26,400 nucleotides of DNA from Cymbomonas tetramitiformis (Eukaryota > Chlorophyta > Pyramimonadophyceae > Pyramimonadales > Pyramimonadaceae). A model generated the notes under the pieces. It did no database searches. It was not told where the DNA came from and worked only from the letters and a program-made list of their open reading frames with translations. Within the stretch, counting starts at the first letter, position 1. Every line of letters starts with the position of its first letter. Shown here one piece after another: positions 10,058-18,656 of the stretch. The translations under genes and the position numbers were made by a program. Location: assembly GCA_001247695.2 (NCBI GenBank), contig LGRX02030297.1:1-26400 (forward strand). Reading direction: 5' to 3'.

Positions 10058-11283
10058 GAGCTATCGATTGGCCCCATCCGCAACCGCATCAGCTTAGCAT
10101 TCAGTCGCGACTGCAAGCTAAGTTGGTGCGGTGTGAGATGGTTTCAACCACTTGCGGCTTTGCAGAATAGGGGTTTTCGTGAGAATATTCTCACGAAACT
10201 TGGCAGTGATATTGTTCATAGCAATATCAGTGCACCCTCAAGAGCATATGGCAAGCCGTTGAGTATATTAAAGATGGCCGCGTGCTGGCATGATGCCTTT
10301 TGGGTTTGAAACCCAAACCCAAACGTGCCAAACAGCGAAGGGCTTCCCGTGAGTTCAAGCGCACGTAACTTTGAAAAATATATTGATCAGATGTATATAT
10401 TTCACATTTCTGAAGTGCAAGGTTTGCGATAGCTTGTGCGCGAAGTTGGCATATTATTTCTTTGACCCAGATTTATGAGATTGAATAGCACGCTAAAATC
10501 TGTGTCAAAGAAATAGTTAAACCATTTTGCGCACAGACTTTCTTAGACCTTGTGCTTCGAATATGTCAAAGATACATATCTTGGCAATATCTCTACGCAG
10601 TTACGTGCGCTAGAACGCACGGGAAGCCGTTTGCTGTTTAGCATGTATTGGGTTTGGAAACATTCGAACCCAAGCCCAATAGATCTGCCAAAGAAATAAA
10701 TTGATGGTTTTGCCAACAAGTTACCTCAGGCCTTGAGCTTCTGAGAACTGAAATATATATGTCTTGTAAATATTTGTGCATAGTTTCGCGCGCTATAACG
10801 CACGGGAATTACTTTTCAGTTTGGCATGTATTGGGTTTGGGTAAACTCGAACACCAACCCAATAAATCTGCCAAAGAAATAAATTGATGGCTTCGTGCAC
10901 AAGGCTTTTGAGGCCTTGGGCCTTTGGCAACTAAAAGATATATATCTTACTAATAATTTTGCAAAGTCACGTGCGCTGGAACTCACGGGAAGCCCTTTGC
11001 TGTTTGGCATGTTTGGGTTTGGGTTTGCGGTTTACCCAAACCCATGATGTGCAGCACGCGTTTTGCGCATAGCTTACATCAGAGGTTGTGCGTTTGAGGG
11101 TGCACCAATATTGCTGTTAGCAATATTGGTGCCAAGTATCGTGCGCTAGAACGCACGAGAACCCCTCCGCTGTTTGAGTTTTTATGCGATGTGCATGAAA
11201 GTTATAAGGGCCTATCAGCTTAGCTCGCAGTCGCGACTGCAAACTGAGCTGATGCGGCCACGGATCGGCTCAATCAAGAGCTC
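10058..11283. mobile_element. Diverged fold-back (large inverted repeat) element, non-coding
   Basis: The left part (about 10058-10390) matches the reverse complement of the right part (about 10940-11283) in the same order of landmarks. These are GAGCT..TCGATTG, CGCATCAGCT, CAGTCGCGACTGC, CTTGGCA with a nested AGCAATAT hairpin, GTGCACCCTCAA, CAAACCCAAACATGCC and GGGCTTCCCGTGAGTTC. The arms are too diverged for a recent event. Between and within the arms is a direct repeat with a 183-bp period, marked by ACGGGAA near 10618, 10801 and 10985, with ATTGGGTTTGG...CCCAAT stem-loops and CTGCCAAAGAAATAAATTGATGG. Nested hairpins include GTGAGAATATTCTCAC (about 10180) and an almost perfect one at about 11101-11131. 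No ORF of note. A fold-back or MITE-like element is my inference; ends and target duplication were not identified. Confidence 0.6.
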
Positions 11284-11430
11284 AAAAACTTCCTAGGAGT
11301 CTAAATGATATATCTATGTGCGTTGCGAACGTTGGAAAAATGTTTTCCTAATCTAATTTACTCGCAAACAGTGTGGGGTAGACGTGCAGTGAAGCCTTAA
11401 TTTAATATTCACGGCCGTGAATTCCAGAGA

Positions 11431-11485
11431 CCAAAGTGACCAAAAACCGTTCGATTGCCAATCGAACGGTTTTTGGTCACTTTGG
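11431..11485. repeat. Perfect 27-bp palindrome with a one-base centre
   Basis: 11431-11457 is exactly complementary to 11459-11485 around a single C at 11458. It sits 9 bp right of another perfect palindrome, ATTCACGGCCGTGAAT (about 11407-11422). In single-stranded form it would make a very stable hairpin. Function unknown. Confidence 0.9.
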
Positions 11486-11539
11486 GAACACGTCTGAAAA
11501 TACTTAGTGTTGTCTCGCGTGTTGTCACCAAGCCTAAAC

Positions 11540-12057
11540 TCACGATCTCACTCCCAATGGTGATATGATAGTGACACGGGTGCTCCACTGAATATAAGAA
11601 TCACCGAAAATAAGAATTTTATAGGACGGACGGTGTTTCGGGGGGCTGCGGACCCCCCTCAAACTTGATAATAAGAAATTCGGATTTTTAAAATAAGAAT
11701 CCGGATGGACGGTATTATTGAACTAATTAGCATGTGATCACAACAGTAATTACACCCAAAATTCTCTAAAATAAGAAGATCCAAGGATGGACGGTATTTT
11801 CTATCTAACTAGCACGCGTGATCGCCGCGGTAATTACACCCGACAACCTCTAAAATAGGAAGATCCACAACGATTCAATTGGATATCGGCTCCAACTCGT
11901 GATAATCACGGGCTCTTTATATATAGCTAATGAGTTCGTTGGGGACTTGCATGAGCTTAAGAGTCAACATAATACGACACAACTTAGATGTCCCAGCTAG
12001 CGCACCGATGATACATGCTACCTCAAGAACCGAGCTAAGAGCATATACTTAGGGTAA
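11540..12057. other. Non-coding stretch with short dispersed repeats
   Basis: Repeats of AAAATAAGAA-type words followed by GGATGGACGGTATT occur near 11600-11640, 11690-11720 and 11765-11805. A longer pair (CTAATTAGCATGTGATC... and CTAACTAGCACGCGTGATC..., each followed by GGTAATTACACCC or its close match) lies at about 11724-11790 and 11806-11870. A G6/C6 hairpin, GGGGGGCTGCGGACCCCCC, lies near 11640-11658. No gene is seen. It may be 3' flanking sequence of the homeodomain exon. Confidence 0.5.
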
Positions 12058-12260
12058 CTATGATCCTTTATTTCGGGTCTGCTTCTTCATCTTCGCACGT
12101 TGATTATTAAACCAATTGGTGCATTGTTTCTCTGTCACATCAAGGGTGGCTGCTAAATTAGCCCGCCGCTCCGCATCTAGTGATGGACTCGTTTTAAAAG
12201 CTTCCTCCAACTTCTTCATTTGTTCTTCTGAAAACTTTGCCCGAATGCACTTTGCTCCCT
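12058..12260 (-). CDS. Orphan 3' exon encoding a complete homeodomain
   Basis: The minus-strand frame ending at TAG 12060-12058 encodes a full homeodomain near its C-terminus, then KQTRNKGS and stop. Canonical residues fall at exact spacing: R5, F8, L16, F20, V40, W48, F49, N51, R53 and K55, with recognition helix WFNNQRAK and no three-residue loop insertion, so it is not TALE class. Homeodomain proteins are DNA-binding transcription factors of the nucleus. There is no in-frame ATG ahead of the domain and an in-frame TGA lies upstream near 12285. An acceptor-like GGTGCACAG ends at 12261, so this looks like a last exon spliced from upstream exons. Upstream on this strand is the LTR element that starts at 12390. 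The missing 5' exons are not in this window as far as I can see. It may be a split gene with a long intron or a captured or broken fragment. Confidence 0.85.
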
Positions 12261-12389
12261 CTGTGCACCACCACCATGCATCACAATATCAAACCCAATA
12301 ATAGCACAAACAATATCACACCCAACAATATCAACATGTTCCATTCTTCAAAATGTATAACTCAAAACACAGGAAGGGATAAGAAAATA

Positions 12390-12625
12390 TGCTGGACTTT
12401 AGGTTCAGGGTTATTATTATGGGCTCTGATAGCCCCTAGCCTGACCCGTCTCTGATCGGAACCGTGACTCCGCTAGTAGCTAGGATGACAGTACAGTAGT
12501 ACTGTACTGTCAGTCATCACTTCGTATTATCCGGGTTTCCGAGATGCATGATAAAAGCACTCGGCCGGACTGATTATGGGAGCTTAGCCAATTTGTTTTA
12601 CCCGAGCGGAACACCTGTTCTCGCA
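12390..12625 (+). mobile_element. LTR-like terminal repeat, copy 1
   Basis: This 236-bp sequence starts TG and ends CA and matches 15381-15616 with five substitutions by eye (about 98 percent). It contains a perfect hairpin, GACAGTACAG / CTGTACTGTC, around TAGTA. No target-site duplication is visible (AAATA before this copy, GGGGT after the second), and no obvious tRNA-type primer-binding site follows. The TG...CA ends, equal lengths and position around a gag-like ORF are the grounds for calling it an LTR. Confidence 0.7.
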
Positions 12626-13019
12626 GGTTATGCGCGTCACCACTTCCCTAGTAATTATGATGGCACAGCGCCGAGCTGTTGCCATGATTGGCTAAGTTTT
12701 GACACAGAGATGGGGTGGGCGCCCCCTTAGGCAGTGGTCTTCTCTCCGCAGTATGGCCTACTTTTGAAGTGGAGATCAGTTTTTTCGGCATTTATTCGGC
12801 AGAGTATCGTCGCTGAGTATGGTTATACTTTACGTTCCGTTTGATCAGCGGGCAGGACACTCCGCGTTTTGTGGGTCGCTCCCACGATTAGCCACTCGGC
12901 TCATGACCTGCTTGATTATGTTGTTGCTTGCTGAGGCTCCTGCAGGAAATGGCCGCTGCGAGATTGTCCATTACTGTCGCACCGCTAGCCCGCAATCCCA
13001 TCTCACCGTCATTTTAGAA
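12626..13019 (+). other. Leader between the terminal repeat and the gag-like ORF
   Basis: This leader is recognisably related to 15617-15968 of the second unit: both contain GCGCCC(A/C)CTT.GGC.GTGGT, CGC.GTATGGCCT, GGAGATCAGTTT and CAG.AGTATCGTCGC in the same order. The long frame is open from an ATG at 12819, but the second unit has no matching extension, and protein similarity begins only at 13020. I therefore treat 12819-13019 as untranslated leader. Confidence 0.55.
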
Positions 13020-15197
13020 ATGGACACAACGCCTAGACCACGTACACGCGCTAGAGCGCGCAAGTTAGCGACTATTTTCGATGATGTTGGGGCACTGAAT
13101 TCGGCTACCCCTACAACGCCGCATTTGGCTTCGGCTGACGAATCGGCTGCGGCTGCAACGCTCGTTCAGCGATTACGGAAGGATTCTTTCGATGTTCAAT
13201 GTGCGAAGACAGCAGCCACTAAAGTTCTGGGGGACAAAACAGCGAAATTTCATGGCAATGAATCGTCGGCTTCGGACATTTTTTCGCAGCTGGTTTCCGA
13301 GATTCAGCAGCTTTTCGCGCTGCAGTCGCAGGCACTTGCACACCTGTTTGAGCTGTCTGCTGCCAATGTCCCTGTCATGACTGCTGCAAATGAGCTGTTG
13401 TATTCTGTGTTGTTGCTGCTGACTGCGCCAGGGTCTCCTGCCCGTAATTGGGTGGAGGCTTCTGGGGCCGATGTTCCTGCTGACGGCAAGCGTGCCACCC
13501 TCGAGGTGGTGCGTATGCTCGCTGATGATTCGACTCCGTTCGAGTCTCTGACTGAGCTGCTTGACGTGAGAATTTCAGATGAAAGTGACCCTGACTCCGG
13601 CATTCGTCTTTTTAACGGTTGTCTTCGGGATGCGCAGCGTCTGCAGACGCTGCCCAAAGACGCTGTTAAAAGGCAATTCCTCTCTGCCCTGTCTGGACCG
13701 GCTTACGCCACGTTGGTTGACTCGTTTGCTCGAGCTGACCAGCGTGCGGCTGTGAGTCTGCTCACCCTGCAGGCGCGCGTGCGCGAGCAGTACCGCTGCG
13801 GGCGGCTCTCGGGCAAGCGCACTGCGGGGCGCCCCATGTCCGTAGCATCTTGCACCACTGACACTGGCCTGGCTTCGGCCATCGAGCGGCTCAGTTCTCA
13901 GTTGGTCAAGTTGCAGCGGGATGTGGATTCCCTTAAGAAGGGTGGCTCCAAGCCACCTCGTGGGAAACACGCTCCGCGCGGCTTCCACCGACCTGGAGTG
14001 CAACCGCTTGCTCATTCCGCCTCTTCGGAGGTGGCTTTTGACAAGCGGTCTGGCACCTTTGTCCCAACGTGCAGGCACGAGAAGTGCCGCGCCGTTGGGT
14101 CGAAGCATTGGCTGAGTGAGTGTCCTCACAAGGACACTCACCCGATGTCCATTTCGGCGTCCTACTGCCAAGCCGTCGAGTCTTATGACTCCGACGTGCT
14201 TGCCCTTCGTTTTCAGCGGTACTATGACGCTGGGGATGAGGGGTCCATGGAGCACTTGTGTGCTCTTGTGGGGCAACCTGAGATCTGTGAGCTGTCTGCG
14301 CATTCCTTTGCTCCAGAGCCTACGGCTCTGCAGCAGTTCAAGGATGCTGCTGCCTCTGCTGGGACTGCACCTGCTGAGCATCTTTCCATTGGCCGTGTTG
14401 CATTTGCTGAGGTCAGCGGTCCGCTTGCTGGTGGTGTCGCTGAGCCGACTGCCAGCAAGCAGCTGCTGCCGAAGGCCTCTGCGCCCGTGCATGGTAGGAC
14501 GATTGGCTTGCATGAGGTCAGCAGTGCCGCCTTCGTGCCGCCGTCTGCCTCTCTGGCTCTCGGCCCGATGGCTTCTGCTGACAATTCATTCAAAACATTC
14601 AACACTGTCCACCCTGACTGGCTTGACATTGACCCTGAGCCTGTTGAAGTGTGTGACTCCGATGACGATGGAGAGGGCTCCAACTACCCTCCTGATGTCT
14701 GCCTGACTGAAGTTGTAGGGGGTGCACCGCCGGCGGCTGCAGCGTTTCGGCGGTTCGGAGTCCCCAGGGGCTCCAGGCCATTTGGCTTCGGTGAATTTGC
14801 TCTCACTCTCTTCATGGTGGCTACGTTTCTGTTCAGTGCTACGGCGATGCCGACGCTCGTGGTCGGCGGTGGTGTCAGGGGCCTGGTTGAGCCCGGAGCC
14901 ACCTACGGCTACGGTGCGGTTCATCCCGGTGGTGCATTGCTGGATTCCTTTTGCCCGTCCGTGATTACTACTGGTTCGTCAATGCCGCCGCGGGATGTGG
15001 AACCGTTCTTTTCTCAATCGACCTCGGCGGCTCTGCAATTTGAGAGTCTTGCCACTCCACTTTGGGATCCGCCTGACCCACTTGGGTCTGGTGGTGTCAA
15101 TGCTTATAAGTTCTCTTCTCAATTGACTTCGGATGCTTTTCTTGAATGGGATCCGTATGCTGAACTCGGCTCTGCCGACCAGCTTTACAGTGGCTAG
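13020..15197 (+). CDS. Gag-like polyprotein of a non-autonomous LTR-type element
   Basis: The 725-residue frame is intact. The chosen ATG starts MDTTPRPRTRARARK, matching the start of the related downstream copy; an upstream in-frame ATG at 12819 would add 67 unsupported residues. The N-terminal ~270 residues are helical and Leu/Ala-rich, as expected of a capsid-like region, with a short coiled coil near residues 287-305. A zinc-knuckle-like cluster follows: C351, C356, H363, C368 (C-x4-C-x6-H-x4-C). Then comes a low-complexity Ala/Pro/Ser region with an acidic patch (CDSDDDGE), and a hydrophobic, possibly membrane-spanning segment near residues 592-617. I see no protease, reverse transcriptase, RNase H or integrase, so the element would depend on proteins supplied elsewhere. 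It resembles gag-like ORFs of algal retroelements (from memory). Codon use is GC-rich and normal. Confidence 0.7.
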   Translation: MDTTPRPRTRARARKLATIFDDVGALNSATPTTPHLASADESAAAATLVQRLRKDSFDVQCAKTAATKVLGDKTAKFHGNESSASDIFSQLVSEIQQLFALQSQALAHLFELSAANVPVMTAANELLYSVLLLLTAPGSPARNWVEASGADVPADGKRATLEVVRMLADDSTPFESLTELLDVRISDESDPDSGIRLFNGCLRDAQRLQTLPKDAVKRQFLSALSGPAYATLVDSFARADQRAAVSLLTLQARVREQYRCGRLSGKRTAGRPMSVASCTTDTGLASAIERLSSQLVKLQRDVDSLKKGGSKPPRGKHAPRGFHRPGVQPLAHSASSEVAFDKRSGTFVPTCRHEKCRAVGSKHWLSECPHKDTHPMSISASYCQAVESYDSDVLALRFQRYYDAGDEGSMEHLCALVGQPEICELSAHSFAPEPTALQQFKDAAASAGTAPAEHLSIGRVAFAEVSGPLAGGVAEPTASKQLLPKASAPVHGRTIGLHEVSSAAFVPPSASLALGPMASADNSFKTFNTVHPDWLDIDPEPVEVCDSDDDGEGSNYPPDVCLTEVVGGAPPAAAAFRRFGVPRGSRPFGFGEFALTLFMVATFLFSATAMPTLVVGGGVRGLVEPGATYGYGAVHPGGALLDSFCPSVITTGSSMPPRDVEPFFSQSTSAALQFESLATPLWDPPDPLGSGGVNAYKFSSQLTSDAFLEWDPYAELGSADQLYSG

Positions 15198-15380
15198 AGT
15201 CTGCTTATTTCAATCCCTGGAGGTGTGATTAGCCTTAGCCGCAGTGGTGGGTTGTGCCGGGACAAGTCCCCGGGCACCCAGCTAGAAGTATATCTGTTTC
15301 CAGTCAAGTGCTGTTTGTTGTCTGTTTAGTTAGCTCCGCTTGCCTAGCCCTATTGGCTACAGTCACAGCTCCGGGTGGTG

Positions 15381-15616
15381 TGCTGGACTTTAGGTTCAGG
15401 GCTATTATTATGGGCTCTGATAGCCCCTAGCCTGACCCGTCTCTGATCGGAACTGTGACTCCGCTAGTAGCTAGGATGACAGTACAGTAGTACTGTACTG
15501 TCAATCATTACTTCGTATTATCCGGGTTTCCGAGATGCATGATAAAAGCACTCGGCCGGACTGATTATGGGAGCTTAGCCAGTTTGTTTTACCCGAGCGG
15601 AACACCTGTTCTCGCA
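15381..15616 (+). mobile_element. LTR-like terminal repeat, copy 2
   Basis: This is the 236-bp partner of the copy at 12390, with substitutions at only five places. It closes the upstream gag-like unit and also precedes a second leader and gag remnant, so it may serve as 3' LTR of the first and 5' LTR of the second. No third copy was found after the second unit. Confidence 0.7.
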
Positions 15617-15968
15617 GGGGTTGAGCGCCCACTTGGGCGGTGGTGTATCATTCTCGCGGTATGGCCTTTTGACATGGCAGTGATGGCGGCACGCGTTGTG
15701 CTCGCCTTCGCTGCGCAGGAGATCAGTTTGTGACGGATTGGTTTTTATTTTACAGCAGTATCGTCGCAGCGAGAGTTGATCTGCATCGTGCGCCACTGGC
15801 CCTGGCGAGGACGCTCCACACGTTGTGTATTTTGGCCGCTCTTAGTCTTCCGCTTACGACCTGTAATTTTCAATCTGTTTTGCTGAGACTTCTACAGAGT
15901 ATCTGACCGCTGTGACGATTCTTACACCACCACCCTGCTTAGCTCGACCTTTCCCCTGTCTCTCTATC

Positions 15969-17385
15969 ATGGTTACCACAGCAAATAGAATGACGCGGTC
16001 ACGCGTCCGTAGATTAGAGACGATTTTTGATGATGTGGGTGCGCAACACACTGCGACACCACACACCCCGCAGCTGCCAGTTCCGACCACCGCAGCTGCG
16101 AGGGAGACTCTCGACAAATGTCAACAGCTTGCTCGCGACAATTTTGACAGAAAGGTTGCGAAAATCGTTGCCACGAAAATTCTCGGAGACAAGTCAGACC
16201 GCTTCGCTGGTACAGAGTCCGACGCAGTCGACATTTTTTCACAGATCATGCATGAGCTTCGAGCACACTTTCTTCTCCAGTCGCAGGCACTTGCTCCCCT
16301 CTTTGACCTGACTGACATGACTGTTGCGGCTAGGCATCTCAACGAGCTCCTCTTCAACATCCTCAAGGGCGTCCTCCAGCCAGGGTACGGCACTGGCCCT
16401 CTTCCAGGAGTCCGCCCGTGTCCACCCGCGTGATGGACGCTGCGCTCTGCAGCGCCTTCGGTTTCATGTCGAGGCCACCACTGACCCCGACACCTTCCGC
16501 TTCTGGACGAAGCTGCGGTCTACCACCATCGACGAGACCGCTGACCCTGCCCCCCAGCTCACGGTGTTTCGGGTGCTGGGGGACAAGCACCAGCGCCTGC
16601 ACGCTGCACCCCACCTACGACGATGCCGGCAGGGTGCAGGACCTGCATCACGTTCTTGGCCGGTCGGCAGCCGGCTCCCCTCATGTGTCACCACTGTATC
16701 TGGTGGTGCTACGTGAGCTGGCTGCCGGCCACGCATTCACGTTCTCGGCTCTGCTCCTTCGCCTCAGCACAGTCTGGCAGAGCGAGGGCCATCTCGCACG
16801 GCTCCGTTCCCCGTCCACGGGGTCCGGTGGTGGCAAGCACGCCCCCACCTCTGCCTCATTCAACTCCGTGCAGCGCAGCAACATCGTCAAGCCCGTCGGC
16901 GACTGGAAGCCGTCGCCCCGCCGCGGCCTCTATCTCGTGTGGGAAGGTGTCGGCTACCCCTGCGTCACATGCTTTCGCCTCTGGGGGCTCACTGACGCTC
17001 ACCTCCCCACCCGTGGCGTGTGCCCTTACTCGTGCGCGGCATCATTTGCCCCCGGGCAGGCACCATCGGGCAGGCACCATCGGGCGCGCCGGCGGCGGCA
17101 CCGCCTCGCCCCGCGATTGACGCATGGTTACTACAACCGCCCGCGCCTCCTGCTCCCGCTGCAACGGCCGCCGTGCATTTTGCCGAGGGGTCTCCCTCGC
17201 CACAGTTTGCTGCGGCTGACAGCTCTGACCCGGCGGTTTTCACTCTCCGCCTGCCTCTCGATCACGATCCTCCTGGACCAGAGCCCGACGACTCTGCGGG
17301 CTACGATGACGACGATTGGCCGGCACTGCGTACCGTGCCGTGGATCCCGCCCATTCAGGGCGCCACTTCCAGCAAGCAAGATTGA
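15969..17385 (+). pseudogene. Decayed second gag-like ORF, related to the upstream copy
   Basis: The start (MVTTANRMTRSRVRRLETIF, 15969) aligns with the upstream gag. Shared stretches include the arrangement IFDDVG, ATKxLGDK, ASDIFSQ/AVDIFSQ and LQSQALA. After about 16385 the matching frame changes: gag-like text continues in frame 16324-16716 (ARVHPRDGRC, RFHVEATTDPDTFRFW), then in the frame of 16418-17410, where a possible zinc-knuckle remnant CVTCFRLWGLTDAH occurs. It ends in the frame of 17020-17385, with an acidic tail DDSAGYDDDDW. At least three frame changes are needed, so I call it a pseudogene; programmed shifts at so many places are unlikely. It is more GC-rich than the upstream copy. 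Similarity of the two N-termini is moderate although the shared terminal repeat is nearly identical. Confidence 0.65.
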
Positions 17386-17796
17386 CAAGATTACCACTTT
17401 AGACAATTAGCCGTGACGTGCACCTGCGGGTTGGCACTGCCTTGTAGATTGGGCTTGGGATTAGCCATGCTAGCCGAGCCGGTGCGGCTCCTTGTCTCTG
17501 CATGCTACCTTGCCTGGTGACACCTCATCCCCACGGGGTGAGGTGGTGTCACGGGGAGCCCAATCTTTCCCCCCCACTGTAAGGGGGGGCACGATGGGTC
17601 ACCCGTCATTCACCCCTCGACCTGTGTTGTCACCAGTCACCGTGTCACGGCTCCTTGTCTCATAAAACACTCTGCTCAGTATTTAATATCATCTTAGCAC
17701 ACAGTGAACCTCTGCCCCCTGCCATTCTGTTTCACTGCTTATCTCGAGACATATATATATACCCTATTATATATATATCCTCTGCAATGAATCTCA
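17386..17796. other. 3' flank of the second gag-like unit
   Basis: GATTAGCC and GCTAGCC words near 17459-17477 resemble those just after the first gag stop (15230-15245), so this includes a related 3' untranslated part. A strong stem-loop lies near 17517-17556 (GTGACACCTCA... / ...GGTGTCAC). A run of C and then G (17569-17587) and short TATATA runs near 17750-17780 follow. No gene seen. Confidence 0.5.
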
Positions 17797-18570
17797 CAAG
17801 ACAGCCTATGAGTCCCCCAGTGGAGGGTGGGAGAATAGTGGGATGAATGACCCGTGGGCGCTTTTCAGCGAAGAAGGTCTACGCGACTGAGTAAAAAATG
17901 GTATCGATTTTCTGAAAAAAACTGGACCGTCATAGGGATATCGACCCAACTTCAGAATCGGCATCCCCGCTGGGAAATCGTCATAAGTTATCTACTTGAC
18001 CCTAGGGAAGTCCAATCGACCCCCCTTGGGTCCTGGAGTGGCCGTAACCCCCCTGAAATCGAAGGTGGCAGGGGCCCCGATATCTCTATGACGGTTTGCC
18101 CTCCAATTCTGGAGGGAACCCCAGAACTGGGGCATTGATTCAGCTGCATTGTGCGAGCTGTAGCGTAGGGCCCATAGCCACATTTCGGTGCACAGGGGTC
18201 GAGTAGGTCCCTTGGGATAATTTGTACGCCGTGGGGCTAAGGGGGGCGAGAAAAACCTGCAAAAAGTTTGCAGAATTTCTGGGGTCAAGTCATAGAAGTC
18301 CGGAGGGGGTAATCAGTGTGGTGGGTGGGTGAACTGAAGGTGGGCTGTCGAGTGATTCCCTTGATGGCTAAGGGCGTGCGAGCTACTCGGATACTCCACA
18401 AGACATGCCTATAAGTCCCCTGAGGGGTGGGGGGTGGAGGGGTGGGAGAATAGTGGGATGACAGCCCGTGGCTGGCACTCGCGAGAGGTCTACGCGACTG
18501 ACCAAAATGCGATGAGTAAAAAATGGTATCGATTTTCTGAAAAAAACTGGACCGGCATACGATAGAGATA
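17797..18570. repeat. Direct duplication upstream of the RING-CH gene
   Basis: About 150 bp at 17797-17945 recur at about 18401-18570 in the same orientation: ACAAGACA.GCCTAT.AGTCCCC, GTGGGAGAATAGTGGGATGA, AGGTCTACGCGACTGA and a nearly identical GAGTAAAAAATGGTATCGAT...ACTGGACCG. The spacing is about 605 bp, and the interval carries GGGGTC- and CCCC-rich sequence but no convincing gene. The right copy ends about 85 bp before the RING-CH start codon, so it may hold promoter sequence. It could be terminal repeats of a short element or a local segmental duplication. Confidence 0.7.
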
Positions 18571-18656
18571 ACGAGAGATAAAAGGCCAAACAAAGATATC
18601 CATCAGCTGATCTCTTACGAATACACACAAAGCTCATTGTAGGACGAAATCTAAGG

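Noticed and set aside
12548..12730. Short ORF beginning in the terminal repeat, also present near 15539
   Set aside because: It begins within the LTR-like repeat and diverges at its end in the two copies, so there is no sign of protein conservation.
13575..14513. Minus-strand ORF of 312 codons opposite the gag-like gene
   Set aside because: It is a shadow of the GC-rich plus-strand gag frame, with Arg/Leu/Ser composition typical of antisense frames.
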